Source: Heliocybe sulcata
Taxonomy: Eukaryota; Basidiomycota; Agaricomycetes; Gloeophyllales; Gloeophyllaceae
DNA length: 64,000 nt
Assembly (NCBI GenBank): GCA_004369045.1
Contig: ML213506.1
Coordinates: 1,180,264-1,244,263, forward strand
Direction of reading: 5' to 3'
Shown: piece after piece, positions 11,388-24,569 of the stretch
Position numbering within the stretch: position 1 is the stretch's first letter
How the letters are laid out: every line of letters starts with the position of its first letter
The notes under the pieces: generated by a model
Told to the model about the DNA's origin: nothing
Seen by the model: only the letters and a program-made list of their open reading frames with translations
The model's database searches: none
Made by a program: the position numbers and the translations under genes

Positions 11388-14300
11388 ATGCCGAGCAGCA
11401 CCCAACCACGACGTCGCCTGCCTCGGCGGTCCTCTACATCCGGCCCGCCGAGACAGTTCGACTACTCGACAGTCTCAGCATCGTCGTCCTCGTCCACTCT
11501 TCACAATGAACCAGGAGCCAATGGCATAGCCAAACCGAACCCACGGCGGTTCGCGTCCAGCCCAAGCATGCGCAGGAGGAGCCGGCCCGCCTTGCGCGAG
11601 CTGTTTGTCAACACGGGCGGTGGCGACGACATGGAGGAGGAGGTTTGGAGCGACGACCATGCCTCCGAGTGGGAGCCTTACTCGGCGGCGGCAACACCGA
11701 CCTCGACGTCCCTTTCCGCTCTCCTACCCGGCCACTCCGGATCCAGCCAGCGTCTGACCTACTCCTCCTTGCCACCAACGCCGCTGTCTTCATCTCCTCC
11801 CCCTCCAGAGACACGCTATCCTGCTCATACAGTCGACCTTGACTCGCCCGCAGAACCCACTCACCCAGCAGACCCCCAGCCGCAACAGCATGCCCAGCCA
11901 TTCTCGCTATGGGACTACCTCCGCGAGGAGCTCGTTGCAAACGACTTTGACGAGCACCAGGAAATGAAATGGGAGCGGGTCGTTAACTTCCTGTCTATAC
12001 CTGTTGCAATGGAAAAGGTATGTTTCGTCGTACCTTACTCTGCTTACCGACCGGCTCAATCAGCCCACCAGATAATAGGCTTTGGCTTCTTCCTCTGCCT
12101 AGACTCCTTCCTTTACACATTCACAATCCTCCCCATCCGCTTCCTTCTTGCCCTTTTGGCTCTCTTTCGCTCCCCTTCCTCCCTCCCGTCCTCCCAGAAA
12201 GCCGACATTCTCCGCGCTCTCCTCCTCGTCGTCTCCCTCGCTATCCTGGTCCCGCTCACGGATGCATCGAAGATATACCACTCTATCCGAGGTCAAGACA
12301 CAATCAAGCTCTACGTAATCTTCAATGCCTTGGAGGTAGGGTTCCATATTCTACTCTGCAGGAAATGCGGCCTCATTTATATCAGATTGCGGACCGTTTG
12401 TTGGCGTCGATAGGACAGGACATCCTCGACTGCCTCTTCTCTCGCCCAACTCTCGCCCCTACCTCGCGCAAGGCAAAGACGTTCCGACCCATCTCGTTTT
12501 TCCTCTTCGCAGTACTCTACACTGGTGAGTTCAATTTCTGCGCCATGTGCTGCCTGTTTGCTTCGTGCCTTGTTCCCTCCCGCCGCTTGGTCTTGCATCC
12601 GTATCAGTCACTCATTCTTTTCGCAGTCTTCCACACCCTCACCCTCCTCTACCAAACCATCGCGCTTAACGTCGCCGTCAACTCGTACGATTACTCCCTT
12701 CTTACTCTCCTGGTCTCGAATCAGTTCGTCGAGATCAAAGGAAGTGTGTTTAAGAAGTTCGAGAAGGACAATTTGTTCCAAATTACATGTGCCGGTGAGC
12801 TTGGTATCTCCTTTCACGCGTGCCGTTCCACTCAGCTATCGTTTGACTTGCTCTCATCGTCATCAACCCAACCATGATCATTGGGACCCTGCTCAAATAT
12901 CTCTTTTCTGTGTCAATCGGGCGTATAGACATCGTGGAACGCTTTACACTCTCGCTCATGCTCGTTATTGTCGCGTTCCGCAATCTGATCGAGCTCTCGG
13001 GTTCGGCGATGGACTGGAGCGGGGAGGAAGGTGCATACGTCTCTTTATTACCCCCTCACATACTCGCTAACTCTCGTGCACGCCTGCAGGCATCCCGATC
13101 CCGAAGTCCTTCCTCCTCCCGAAGCGGTTCTCAGGGTGGCTCCCTTGGGCGTGGCCTGGTATACGTGGGTCAGTGGTGGGAACGATATCCTATGTGCGTG
13201 CCTCATCTTATCTCGTATACTCCGTTCTCTCTTCCGTCCCCAAGGTCTCCGTAACACCTTCTGATCTTTATTGGCCTCTCGTGTTCGCGCTATGTGTCAT
13301 ATCTTCTCTTCCAGTCCTTGCGCTACCGCCTCCCCACTCACCAGCTAACCCGTCTCCCCTGCCGTTGTAGCCCGTCTTGAGCGTCCTCGCCTCCGAAACG
13401 CTCGTCGACTGGCTCAAGCACGCGTTCATCACCAAGTTCAACCACATCCGCCCCTCTGTGTATGAGCGGTACACGGACGTGCTGTGCGGGGATCTGAAAG
13501 GCGGGTGGGTGAGGCCGGGTCAGAAGGTGTGCTTGTTATCTATCCAATTTCGTCAGCAGTTTCCTGACGTGGGTGTTCAGCACTCGTATGTGGACCAGTC
13601 CCCGCTGGTCGCCCGCCGACTTGGGTTTGCGGCGTTGCCGCTCGCGAACCTGGCCATCATTATCGGGTCGCAGTGTTTTTTTCTCCTCCTGGCTCAGTTC
13701 CAGTCCACCTCTGCTGCGTCCTCCTCGCTCGAGACGCCGTTCCCATCTCAGACGATCACGCCTGATGTATCACCTCGATCGGGCCTTGCAAGGTGGGTAG
13801 GGTGGATTGGAATGACGGAGACGAAGGAGCTGGTGAGGGTGGGCAAGTGGGTCGTGCTGGGGGCGTTGTTCTGGGCGTGGTAAGTGCTTCTTTATTTTTC
13901 TATCTTTTGTGACCCTCATGTATGCTGCCGCTCGACTTCAGCACCGTCCTCATCAAGGTCATCATTGGGATCAACTTGCTCAGCTATGCGTCTAAGCGGC
14001 AGGCGGGCGTTGCAGGGAGGGAGGCAGAGGATGCGGTGAATGATTGGGGGCGAGATCCGATTGGGGAGGATGAGGAGGAGAAGGTGGGTTGCTTTCAATA
14101 TCTTTGCTTGCCCTGGTGGTGTTGGTCTTCTGGGATTTTCTTCTGCTTATGTGACTCTGTGTTCGCGGAAGTGGCGACAGTGGGCCGTGTGTAACTACTC
14201 CTTCGTCGTTTGCAAACCGTTGTGCTGGCACGGCCCCACTGTGGACGTGGACAAACCTAGCTTCTCCTTTGCTTCGTTGTCGAGGCACTGGTGGTGGGCA

Positions 14301-14555
14301 TGGCTCCCAGTCCGTCTTCTCCCATATTCCTACACGTCTTCTTGTAACATCTACATTCATCACTGACTCCCACTAAACCAGAAATACAACCGCGAGCTGA
14401 AGAAGTTCCTCGACAACAAGAAGGACGACGCGTCGCCCACGGCCGAGATTGGCGAGCGCAGACCCGGGAAGGAGGAGGGAGGGAAGGGAGGAGGGAAGAA
14501 GAAGTTGCCGTTGGAGGAGATTACGAGGTTTACGATGGTTAAGAGGATTTGGTAG
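11388..14555 (+). CDS. TAPT1/Emp65-family (DUF747) multi-pass membrane protein
   Basis: Homologue of vertebrate TAPT1 and yeast Emp65, multi-pass proteins of the ER, linked in animals to cilia and in yeast to the SUN-protein partner Slp1. Ten exons (11388-12017, 12072-12335, 12386-12524, 12627-12794, 12929-13030, 13090-13193, 13371-13526, 13581-13879, 13942-14083, 14382-14555) give 725 residues. The first 170 are a disordered Ser/Pro/Arg segment. The conserved core begins FSLWDYLREELVANDFDEHQ and includes SKIYHSIRGQDTIKLYVIFN, IADRLLASIGQDILDCLF, NSYDYSLLTLLVSNQFVEIK, FEKDNLFQI, DIVERFTLSLMLVIVAFRN and DWLKHAFITKFNHI, all in family order. At least six membrane helices are visible. The tail is basic and Gly/Lys-rich. 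The last intron (about 300 bp) is long for this genome. Confidence 0.93.
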
Positions 14556-15134
14556 GTGCATGGGAGTGAGTGAAGGGAGTTTGTATGCCACCATGTACGT
14601 CGGATAGAATTCACATCGGATTTGTCGATGGGTTGCGATGGAGGTTGAATCATGGTCTTTGGAAAGAGCACCCAACGTCCGAAGCGAGGAAGACTGTTCT
14701 CGTCACCGGCCCAGGCTGCAGCACGGTCATTGAAGAGCGTGTTTATGGTCAATATAAATTCCGTTCCACGGATATATAACGCTTTCGCTACGAAAGCAAG
14801 GTATACAGTATGCATCTGCAATTCCGAACCGCATGCAACAAATATCCACTGTTGGACGACACCTACAAATACAGCAAGCCGTAAAGAGCGTGGCGATCAT
14901 TGATAGACGATACAAAGAAACGGCTCGCCGATGGGCAGAGAAAACCAGTATCAGGAACCCAGGATACCAAGAACGAACATAGTTAGGAATAAGTATACAC
15001 AAATATGGAAAGACGAATAGGTGCAGACGTGAGCTGGGTCATGATATAAAGTTTGTCGTCGAAGTCGTCAAGATTCTTAAACAAACGTGTGGTATCGTTG
15101 CGTTTATGTTGATATCATGAAAAGAGGACTCCGA
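14556..15134. other. convergent 3' flanks
   Basis: Spacer between the TAPT1 homologue (+) and the Ser/Pro-rich gene (-), which converge. It holds their 3' untranslated regions; no other gene is seen. Confidence 0.45.
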
Positions 15135-16800
15135 TCAGTGCCTGCCGGACCGGTAGTCTTTCTGGACGGCGTAATCGCCCCTGACGTATTGGCCGTGCGC
15201 CCGAGAACTCGAGACCTGCTGGGACTGGAGGTGCACGCCGCCGACATGAATCAGCGCAGGAGCGGCGACGCGGGGGGCGTCCGGATGCCGCGAAGGAGAA
15301 TAGATATGCGCCTCAGCGCGGGGAGCCTGGAGAAGTTGTGCCTGCTGCTGCTGTTGCTGCTGCTGCTCGTATGCCTGGTTCTTTGCTATCCAGCTTGTGC
15401 ATTTATCCTGCGCTTTCGCGATCCTTCTCGATGAGCCTTTGTGCTTGCTCTCCGGCTCGTTCTCGTAGTTGCGAGCGGGTTTCAGGGGCTCGACAGGGAA
15501 TGGCTTGGAAGATGGGGAGTGAGCTGGACGGGCTTCAGGATGATGGGAGTAATTCTCAGGATCCTTGCGCCGCGTGGAAGGAGCGGGTGCGGTAGCCATA
15601 GACTGGGCATGTGCGGACGCCGACTGGATCGGCATGGAAGCAGAGGAGGCATTGTCCCGACGGCGCCGCTTCTGAACAGGGGTGGGGCTGCTCCGAGTCG
15701 AACTCTGAGCAGCGTAGGCAGAATCGCTCGCCTTCCGCACGAGATTGGGACGTTCCATGGACTGAGATACGCTACTCGGAGGCAGATAGGTGGTATGGCT
15801 GGAGCCGAGCTTCGTGTGCGCACTACCACCAGAGGCATGCGCTGTTGTAGTCGAAGTGCTAGCTGTGCCCACCTTTGCCGATCGAGGAGGGCTCGGGATC
15901 GGCGGAGCGACGGGCTCCGTATAGCCTATCTCAGGGTAATGAGACTGCGGCCTGGCAGCGGAAGCTCCCACCAGGTGCACGTTATGAGCATTGTTAACCT
16001 CGCCCACGTATCGGACATGCGTCGGGCGATCGTCCAGTTGGGAGCCGTTGATTGTGCCGGTGGTGATATTGGGATACGTCTCCTGGGCAGGGACCGCAGA
16101 GACTGCATCTCGGCCCATTGGGCGATTGCTCCTCTGCCACTCCTGGGAAGGAGCCCGCTTGTGATTTGAAAGTTGAGAACGATGGACCTGGCTCCCAGTC
16201 GCGACCCCGCTGGCGTACTGCGAGGTCTGTTGACCCGGTCGGGCATTGTCTCCTCGACAGCGTAGGTACGGCTCCGCTGACATTTGACGAGAGATGGCTC
16301 TACCGCGTTCAGTAGGACGACCACGAGCGTCGGCGCGGGAGCCGGAACGATGATTGGGTGTATTATCCTCAGAAGCACGACGTGGGGGTTGCGAGTCACC
16401 TGATAGCGTAGGAATAGTGACGTGAAGATCATTATTTGAGACTGTCCTTTGACGCGTGGTGGAGGCAAGGGCGCTGCCGTCGCTGCCAGCTTCCACTCAG
16501 TGATGCATTCTCAGACTAAATCTGCGGTGGCTTACCTGGTAGCACTATCCTGTCTCTGCACCTCCCTTCCACTGGAAGTCCGGGTAAGGGAAAGCTGGCG
16601 ATGCACAAGTGGCTTTCGCGTCGCCGTTGCCAGCTCTGCGTTGCGACGATTGCGTTCTGCCGCCCACTGCTCTCTTCGTGTCGCAGCATCAGCATCTAGC
16701 TCGTACTCCACGGTCTTCTCCCTGGAATATGATTAGCCTATCACATGCGTAGGAAAGACGAGACTGCTAACTTGAAATAATCGGCGACAGGATTGGACAT
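15135..16800 (-). CDS. Ser/Pro-rich protein of unknown function, paralogue B
   Basis: Exons 16772-16800, 16536-16721 and 15135-16482 give 520 residues starting MSNPVADYFKEKTVEYELDA. Residues 10-60 are charged and helical (REQWAAERNRRNAEL). The middle is low-complexity Ser/Pro/Arg. Near the C-terminus stand SRRIAKAQDKCTSWIAKNQA, a run of nine Gln residues, SSSRAHGQYVRGDYAVQ and the end RSGRH. The RxIAxxxxxCxxWxAxNxxY block and the terminal SSSR...SxRH block match the protein at 5687-7554, so the pair probably arose by duplication and inversion around the TAPT1 homologue. Function unknown. The third-exon acceptor was chosen at 16483 because only it keeps the frame. Confidence 0.68.
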
Positions 16801-19800
16801 TTTGCGGGTGCGACGACCAATGCCGAATATTGTCATGATGGAGATGTGAGACGAAACGAGAATGAAAAGGGAATAGGGCTAATAAGCCAGCAAGATACTC
16901 GCTTGGTCTCAGACCTAACAAGCCAGCCGTCGATCGCAGATCGACAGAGGAGACTCTTCTCAATGTCGTGGGTCGGGTGGAGGGGGTCGCTTCAGGCTGG
17001 CTTTTGGCATACCTCTTATAGCTGAAACGATACGAAGCTCGCACCATCCCAAACACGGCCCTGAATGGCATTGCGACGTCGCCAGAACCGGATCTTCTTT
17101 TCCGCTGCCGACGCGCCTGCAGGCAGATGAATGGCTTCGCAAGCGTTGACATTGTTTCCTAAAATGGTAAAGACGGTATTGTGCGCCCTGATCCGGATAA
17201 AAACCTTCTGCTCATGAAAAACGCAATGGAACTATCGATAGCCGAAGTCCTTGAGTCCAGCCAGACCCCTATAAGTTTTGAAGGGCGCCTTCGTCTCGAC
17301 GACCGGGACGTACCACTTTCGCTAGAACGCTCGCTTGTTACATTTCAGCTGTTGACACATGGCGGATTTTGCAAGCGGATTGGAATATGAAGGCAGCATT
17401 GGAAACGGGAAACGGGAAAAATATCTGTGGTATGTTTTCGGGCACGCAATTCCGTGAACGATATCGATATCCGGATGGTAAGTGTATCATGAAAATTCTG
17501 GTCATGTTCGTGGACGTCGCATGAACCGGGCGTGGACGTTAAGGAGATCTGCCTCATGTGGCGGAGATCAGTAACGCACATATGATCCATGACTCTCTGC
17601 TTACAGTATGGTGCTAAAGCCTGCAGCCGATACCTAGAAAGTCCGCTGGCTCTTCCTCGACGGCGACTCTACCGTTATTGGAAGCACACGGCCCGCCTAC
17701 CACGACGTTCAGGTGAACGCCGGAATTCCATCACGACGTGCATGTATGCTCTCGAGTCTTCAGCAAATTCGGCTGTACGGTGTTCAGTCAGGCAGGCGAG
17801 GCGGGCGAGGTTCGAAGACAGACTCGGAGACGCGCTCCGGAATAGCCGGTACCCACGATTAATTTACATTATTAGCGGCAACTCAACGGCAACTCTTTCT
17901 AACTGCCTTAATCATGCTCGCTCCTGTTCTGAAGGCTTCTCTCGCTCGCTTGCGCGCATACTCGATGACGATACCCCTCTTTCGATGTGATAGGCTCTCC
18001 ATGCTTCCTCGCCTCCTCCAAGTTCTCGTCGTCATACGGTCTCTACACTCCCGTCGCGTAAAGCCGGAAGGCAACAAAACCCGACCAGCACCTGGTCGGG
18101 TTCTGTTATGCGTGTCCACCTATCCAACTGCTTCGGAATTTACGCGTTGGAGATCTCGTCTAAAGCCCATGACGCCAGCAAGCCTGCGGCCACAAGCTTG
18201 CTATGACGATACCAATGAGATGTGCACTGTTTGTCGTCTTGGAAGAATACCCCACCTAGATGAGACGTGGAAGCGCGAGTGCTCCTTCCAACAGTCCTTG
18301 CTGTTGGAAGTCCCATTCTTATGTACGAAGGAGACGGACAAGGTATGTCCTCCGGACAGGCTATGCGCGTGACGGCACACTTTACCGCTCGGTGGTGCAG
18401 TCTTCACTGTCGTTATCTTCGGCGCTACGAGCGCCGACGGAGTGATCCGCTTCAGGTCTGTCCTGAATTTCGTCCGTCATATTAACAAATGACGGCTGTT
18501 CTTTTGCATACATGATGTGTGCCTTTCGTCGCAGGAAGGGTGTGCGCGAGTGCCTCAGGGGTTCCTATTGCCTATATGCTAATAACCCGGTTGATCTTCA
18601 CGACCGGTGGTTTGACTGACGTTCAGCTATCCATGGTTCATAAATACCTCCTTGAAATCACGGAACAGCGCAGTACCGTGTTCCACCATTCGAAATAATT
18701 GATGCGACTACTTACGCAGGCCAAGCATACGGGATGGACGTTTTTTTCAATCGTCGGGCTGTTCGTTGCGGTTGTAAGTCGCCAATCTGGTGCATCTTCC
18801 ATCAGCTCTTGGCAGAATGAAAGCTGACGTCCTGACAGCAACAGAACTCTATCTTCAATGCTTGTCTCTTCGACTGCACACTGACTGAGCGCATGAGCAA
18901 TGATTTATCTTGCATGTCAGCACATCTTTAACCTTTCTGCATGCATGGACGAAGTGCATGCCAGACTGTGTAGCGCAGGTGGCAGCGCAACTCAGCGACC
19001 CATCTGACAGGCCCAACAGAACAGGTCACAAGGAGATGAAATGTGCATAGCACATGTGGAGGAGTGCAGTATGCCATGGAATTTTCAGTCAATCATGGGA
19101 ACGCGGATACAGTGCAAAATGTAAATATGTGGCTTCAGCCACATCACGTGTATGGTCACGTGCTCTTTGCCTTCGCTGCACTCAGGTGAGGTTTTCTTTG
19201 AAGTCTGTACCACCCACCGGTAGCTTACTGCTGCAGAGGCTAAGCATTTCAGACTTGCACATGTGGGTGAAAGGGATCTAACGGGGATATCTCCCTACCT
19301 CCTGCAGTCGGCTGGAATATGTGGATTTGGGACCGCTCGTTCCAAGGACTTTCAAGCTGCCTGCAGATTGGCGGGATGGTTGTGCGGGGGATCGCTTTCC
19401 CTTACTTCACGAAGGGCTTCGAAAGTGTTGCTCGCATACTCGCCATCACGCGTTCGAGCATCTTTTCAGTCGAAGCCTAGGTCGAGTTGCGGATATCGCG
19501 CCGGCGGTCAGTTCACGGGAGAGATCGAGTCGCCTATGCTATGGTCTACGTATAGTTCATGTCTCCGTTCTTGTCAGTGCCGGCTCACTCTCTCAGGGCA
19601 GCCGCCTCAGGGCATGAGTACTACTGCTATCACTGATCCGAGAAGCCTCTCTTCTTTCATATCTCGTTCATCGATCCACGTTTCGAGCCTTCTAGCTTCA
19701 TATTATTTCTCCTGTACGCGCACCAGCCCTTCACCGTCACCGTATCTTTACAAAATTGTAGTCAGTGAACAACGCACGAGAACGCACGTCGTCGATGCTT

Positions 19801-19989
19801 GTGCAAAGGATTCATCGATGTGGGGAAGATTGTTCGATGATCAGCGAAAGAATAGCAGGATCTGGGCTGCACGTGGGAGGGACGTCATCTCGCGTTGGTA
19901 ATTTCAGTCGACGCGTCGCGTTCGTCTTCTGTGCGGGGTAGACCACTTCCCCTCCCTGGCCCTCCCTTCCCTTCTCTTCCTTGAGCAGG
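16801..19989. other. intergenic, about 3.2 kb, no gene supported
   Basis: The largest gene-poor stretch of the window outside the LINE. Frames of up to about 210 codons occur (for example 19263-19901) but lack introns that fit, domains or conserved motifs. It should hold the divergent promoters of the gene at 16800 (-) and the GH63 gene at 19990 (+). A perfect short hairpin lies at 18073-18107. Confidence 0.4.
18073..18107. other. short perfect hairpin
   Basis: AACCCGACCAG is followed by CAC and then CTGGTCGGGTT, an 11 bp perfect stem with a 3 nt loop. The stem extends outward with one mismatch. No gene adjoins it, so a terminator role is not supported; it could be the remnant of an inverted repeat. 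Confidence 0.4.
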
Positions 19990-22900
19990 ATGTCGAAAGC
20001 CCAACGCGTCCAAGCCAAACTCTTCGGCGGGCAAGCCCAACAGCAGCAGAACGGCGATGGCGATGGCGCCCAGGCCAAAGACAGCAACCCTCTGACCATC
20101 GAGATACCCAGGGTTGAGTCTGCCCCGGCGCTCAAGCTGCCTAAGTTGGAGAACAACGCGTCGGAGAGCTCTCCGAAGAGTGGTGATGCCGGCGTCAATG
20201 TTGAGAGGCAGGAGAAGCCTTACAAGGCACGTTTGCTTGAAAAGTTGGGCGCAGAGTACACGGGTGTCGAGAGGTACAGGCTCGAGCAGGATGGAAGGAA
20301 GGAAAAGCACTGGAAGAAGTGGGGCCCGTATCTGAGTGATAGACAATGGGTAAGTGTCTGGTTTCTTTCCAGTTTGATGCCTCTGCTGTGACGGTTCTGT
20401 GGTGTTCTGACCGCTGACTTTGGCTTTACAGGCGACTGTTCGCGAAGATTACTCCGCGAACGGTGATGCCTGGAGCCACTTCCCTCACGAGCATGCTCGT
20501 TCCCGCGCATATAGGTGGGGTGAAGATGGGATCGCGGGTATCTCGGACAACCACCAGCGCCTCTGCTTTTCCCTTGCCCTGTGGAATGGTAAGGACCGCA
20601 TCCTCAAGGAACGCTTGTTCGGTGTTACGGGCCACCAAGGAAACCACGGTGAAGATGTCAAGGAACTATACTACTATCTTGACTCCAGTCCCACTCACAC
20701 CTACATGAAATTCCTGTACAAGTATCCTCAGAAGGAGTACCCGTATGAGGAGCTTGTCAAGGAGAATGTGAGCCGCGATCGGGAAGTCAGCGAGTTTGAG
20801 ATCCTAGATACAGACGCATTCGACGAGGACCGGTACTGGGATGTGTTTGTTGAGGTGCATGCCCTGTTCTCCTTTTGAGCGAGACTACTAACACATACTT
20901 TTGTACAGTACGCAAAGGATGAGGATGATCCTCTCAACGTTTACATTCGTATTGCGGCGTACAATCGCGGTCCCGAGCCTGCCACGCTCCATATCATTCC
21001 CCAGCTCTTCTTCCCGAATACTTGGTCGTGGGACAACGAGCACCCTCCCAAGCCTGTCCTCCATGCCAAGGATGAGGCCACTATCCAGGCTCAGCACCCT
21101 ACTCTCGGCAAGTACCACTTATACTGCCTCTCCTCTCCTCCGCCTGTCGGTCCGAACGGCGAGATGCTGGAGGGGGAGGTTGACGGCGAGGAGCAGTCGG
21201 TGGAGCCGGAACTGATCTTCACTGAGAACAACACGAACTTCTTCAGGCTGTACGGCGGTAAGAACGAGACGCCGTATGTGAAGGACGCGTTCCACGATCA
21301 TATAATCCCCAGTCACAGGCCTGCGATGGACAGCGAGGACGCATACTTCCAGAACAAGATCCACACGCGCAGCGCTTCTGGTGATACAAGCGCAAACGGC
21401 GTCGAGGAGTCTGAGGAGGAAGAGCAGGGCCCGCGGACGCCTTTCCCGGCCACTGCTTCCTTCGTCAACCCTGAGAAGAAAGGCACTAAGGCTGGCGCGC
21501 ACTACGTATTCGAGGACGTCCCGCCCAAGGGTGGCTGCGCTGTTGTGCGACTGAAGCTCACGCCGCTGACGCCAGCCAAAGACCCTAGTATCGAAGATGA
21601 GGGTCTGTTCGACGATACTATCGAGGAGAGGAGGGAGGAGACGAACGAGTTCTACAATGCACTCGTGCTGGGACCGATCACGGACGATTTGAGGTCAATC
21701 ATGCGTCAGGCGTTCTCCGGGATGCTGTGGACGAAGCAGTATTATCAGTTCATCCAGAAGGCGTGGATCGAGGGCGATTCGGCCCAGCCTCCCCCGCCGC
21801 ACGAGAGGAAGTACGTGAGGAATAGAGACTGGAAGCATCTGTATATTGCCGATATTCTGTCCATGCCGGATAAGTAAGTGTTAATCCTCGATCCCGCATG
21901 CGGCCGTAGTTTCTGACCCGTTTTTCAAGGTGGGAGTACCCCTTCTTCGCGGCTTGGGACACCGCCTTCCACTGTATTCCTCTGGCTGTCGTTGATCCCG
22001 CATTTGCGAAGAAGCAGCTTGACTTGCTCACCCGTGAGTGGTACATGAAGCCGGACGGACAGATCCCTGCATACGAATGGAACTTCTCTGACGTCAATCC
22101 GCCCGTCCACGCCTGGTGAGTGACCATGTTTCTTGTCGTTACTGTGTCTGGTTAACCTCTGCTATGTCAGGGCTACCTTCCGCGTGTTCAAGATCGAGCG
22201 CAAATTGTACGGCAGAGAGGATGTGAACTTCCTGGAGCGAGTCTTCCAGAAGCTCCTAATCAACTTTACCTGGTGGGTGAACCGGAAGGATTCTGGCGGG
22301 AACAATGTCTTCGAGGGTGGATTCCTCGGTCTAGACAATATTGGTGTGTTCAACCGGTCAGAGCCTCTCCCGACGGGCGGGACTCTCCGACAGGCCGATG
22401 GAACCGCATGGATGGCATTCTACTGCCTGAATATGTGAGTCGTATAGGCGAAATCGAGGGTCACACGTAACATGACGCTTCTAGGTTGAATATGGCGCTT
22501 GAGCTGGCGAAGCATAACCCTGTGTACGAGGATATTGCGTCCAAGTTCTTTGAGGTACAGCTACCCCTCTTCCCGACCGGATCATTGCGCTGACGCACGT
22601 TACCTACAGCACTTCATCTTTATTGCAGACGCCATGACCTTCCGCTCCGGTGATAGTCAGTTGAGCCTCTGGAATGAGCAGGACGGACTGTACTATGATG
22701 CGATCCAATTCGACGAGCACAACTCGATGCAGCTTCCTGTTCACAGTCTTGTTGGGCTGATCCCGTTGTATGCGACGCTGGTCCTGGAGCCGAGCCAGAT
22801 TAATCGGTTCCCTGGATTCAAGAAGCGATTGGAGTGGTTCATGGATAACAGACCGGAGGCAGAGCGGAATATGGCGAACATGAAAGGTGCGTAGTCGTGA

Positions 22901-24018
22901 ATTCGGTTGTGACGTTGCTGTGCTCAATGGTTTTCTCGTGTAGTGAGAGGGAGAGGGGAGCGGCGGTTGTTGGCGCTGTGCAGCAAAGATCGTCTTGTCA
23001 GGATCTTGGAGAAAATGCTGGACGAGGATGAATTCCTCAGTGAACATGGTATTCGCTCGTGCGTATTCTCATGGTTGACTGTCCCGGCTGGTTCTGACTC
23101 TGGCTTGATTAGATTATCCAAGGTCCACAAGGAACATCCGTGGGGAATGGATGTTCACGGACAGCGTCATGAGGTCAATTATTGGCCTGGTGACTCCAAG
23201 TCTGGGATGTTTGGCGGCAACTCCAACTGGAGAGGACCAATTTGTGCGCGTCGTCCTTTGCTCGAAAAGTATCCGCATTCTAATGCTTTATTCTGTCAGG
23301 GCTGGCTGTCAACTTCCTCTTGATCGAGAGTCTCCAGAGGTTCTATCAGTACTACGGCGACGAGGTCCAGGTTGGGAGGATTTAATTACATGCAGTCGAG
23401 GTATCTGACTCTCTTTCAGGTTGAGTGTCCGACAGGAAGTGGAGACTATACGAACCTCGTCGGTGTCGCTGAGGAGATCCAGCACCGTATCATCCACATC
23501 TTCGGTCGTGATATGGAGGGCAGGCGTGCGACGAACGGGGGCAATCCTAAACTTGATCGGGATCCTCATTTCCGTGACTATGTCTGGTTCTACGAGGTAC
23601 ATTCTGCTTGCTTGGCCGTTTCGTGCCATCGCTGACGTTCGTTTCAGTTCTTCCATGCGGACGATGGACGTGGTCTTGGCGCGTCTCATCAGACCGGATG
23701 GTGAGCCTGTGATCTCTCGGAATTCGTGTCCCTGATTACTCACCTTCGTCTTACAGGTCTGGTTTAGTAGCCTACCATATTCTGCAGAGTGGCGCGAGCT
23801 GCCGGCTACCCAAGACTCCTAAAAGTGAGTCACGCAGTTACTGTGGTTGAAATCGACTAATCTCATCGACTGCAGCGCCACGGAGTCTCGCTCACCATTA
23901 CTTCGACGAAACCATCGACACTCAGTCGGCTTACGATGACGACACGCGTTCTCTCTACAGTGCGCGGAGTGTCGCCGACCTCACGACGTTAGGTGACATA
24001 TCACCGGATGCCCTGTAA
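19990..24018 (+). CDS. glycoside hydrolase family 63, bacterial-type glucosidase
   Basis: Fourteen exons (first 19990-20349, last 23876-24018) encode 1100 residues. After an N-terminal extension the protein reads [53 protein letters not shown] and [16 protein letters not shown], the pattern of the GH63 branch common in bacteria rather than ER processing glucosidase I. There is no signal peptide or membrane anchor, so it should be cytosolic. [19 protein letters not shown] at about residue 583 contains the Asp expected to be the general acid. [18 protein letters not shown] ends the catalytic barrel. An acidic insert (EESEEEEQG) splits the first domain, and the last 60 residues are non-conserved. 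Substrate unknown. All thirteen introns are small and in frame, so the gene is well adapted to this genome. Confidence 0.9.
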
Positions 24019-24569
24019 AACTAAAAGCCATTGTGTGAGATGGTGTAGGTGTTAACGTTCATGGACTATGCGGGTGTAGTCTAGAGTCCGTTGTTGTAGA
24101 CCGTTGTTTCCTAGAATTTACTATGTAGCCTAGACACATGCAATAGGGCCCTATGCATCAAGAGTATACATGTCTTCCTCCATCTGGTCTTGCAGCACAC
24201 CATTAATGTTGCTATTATAAAGTCCAACGTTCGTCCATAGCTTCATCATGTTTGGTTTTCGCAGGAGCATAATCCGTCACAGCGGATCCTCCAATTGCAG
24301 AGCCACAAAATGTTCGAGGCATCTCCCTTCCCCTAGTTGCTTACACCATCGGGATTCGGGATATCGTAAGAAGGAATTCTAAATACCCCGGCTGGCTTCG
24401 AGTCTACGATATGGGTCCAGAGGGCACTCTCATTGGCGCCCTGGGGATACATGCGAGGTCCTTGGCCGCATGCTGTGGGCCGAATTTTGTTTATCTTCAG
24501 TACTTAAGTACTTACCCACTGTGCGTGTCTTGCCAGTATCGTGGGGCGGCACCCTTACATGGCTCCCGT
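24019..24569. other. 3' flank of GH63 gene and spacer
   Basis: No gene is seen. It ends where the third promoter-bearing repeat begins. Confidence 0.4.

Noticed and set aside
11165-11401. Frame ending STEVVIMGDFGDRP, resembling a LINE endonuclease
   Set aside because: Only one motif agrees and its Asn is replaced; no other endonuclease or reverse-transcriptase motif is near, so a LINE relic is not supported.
19261-19617. Coding-like stretch VDLGPLVPRTFKLPADWRDG
   Set aside because: It has no domain, no in-frame start and no matching exons upstream or downstream; it may be chance or an old gene remnant.
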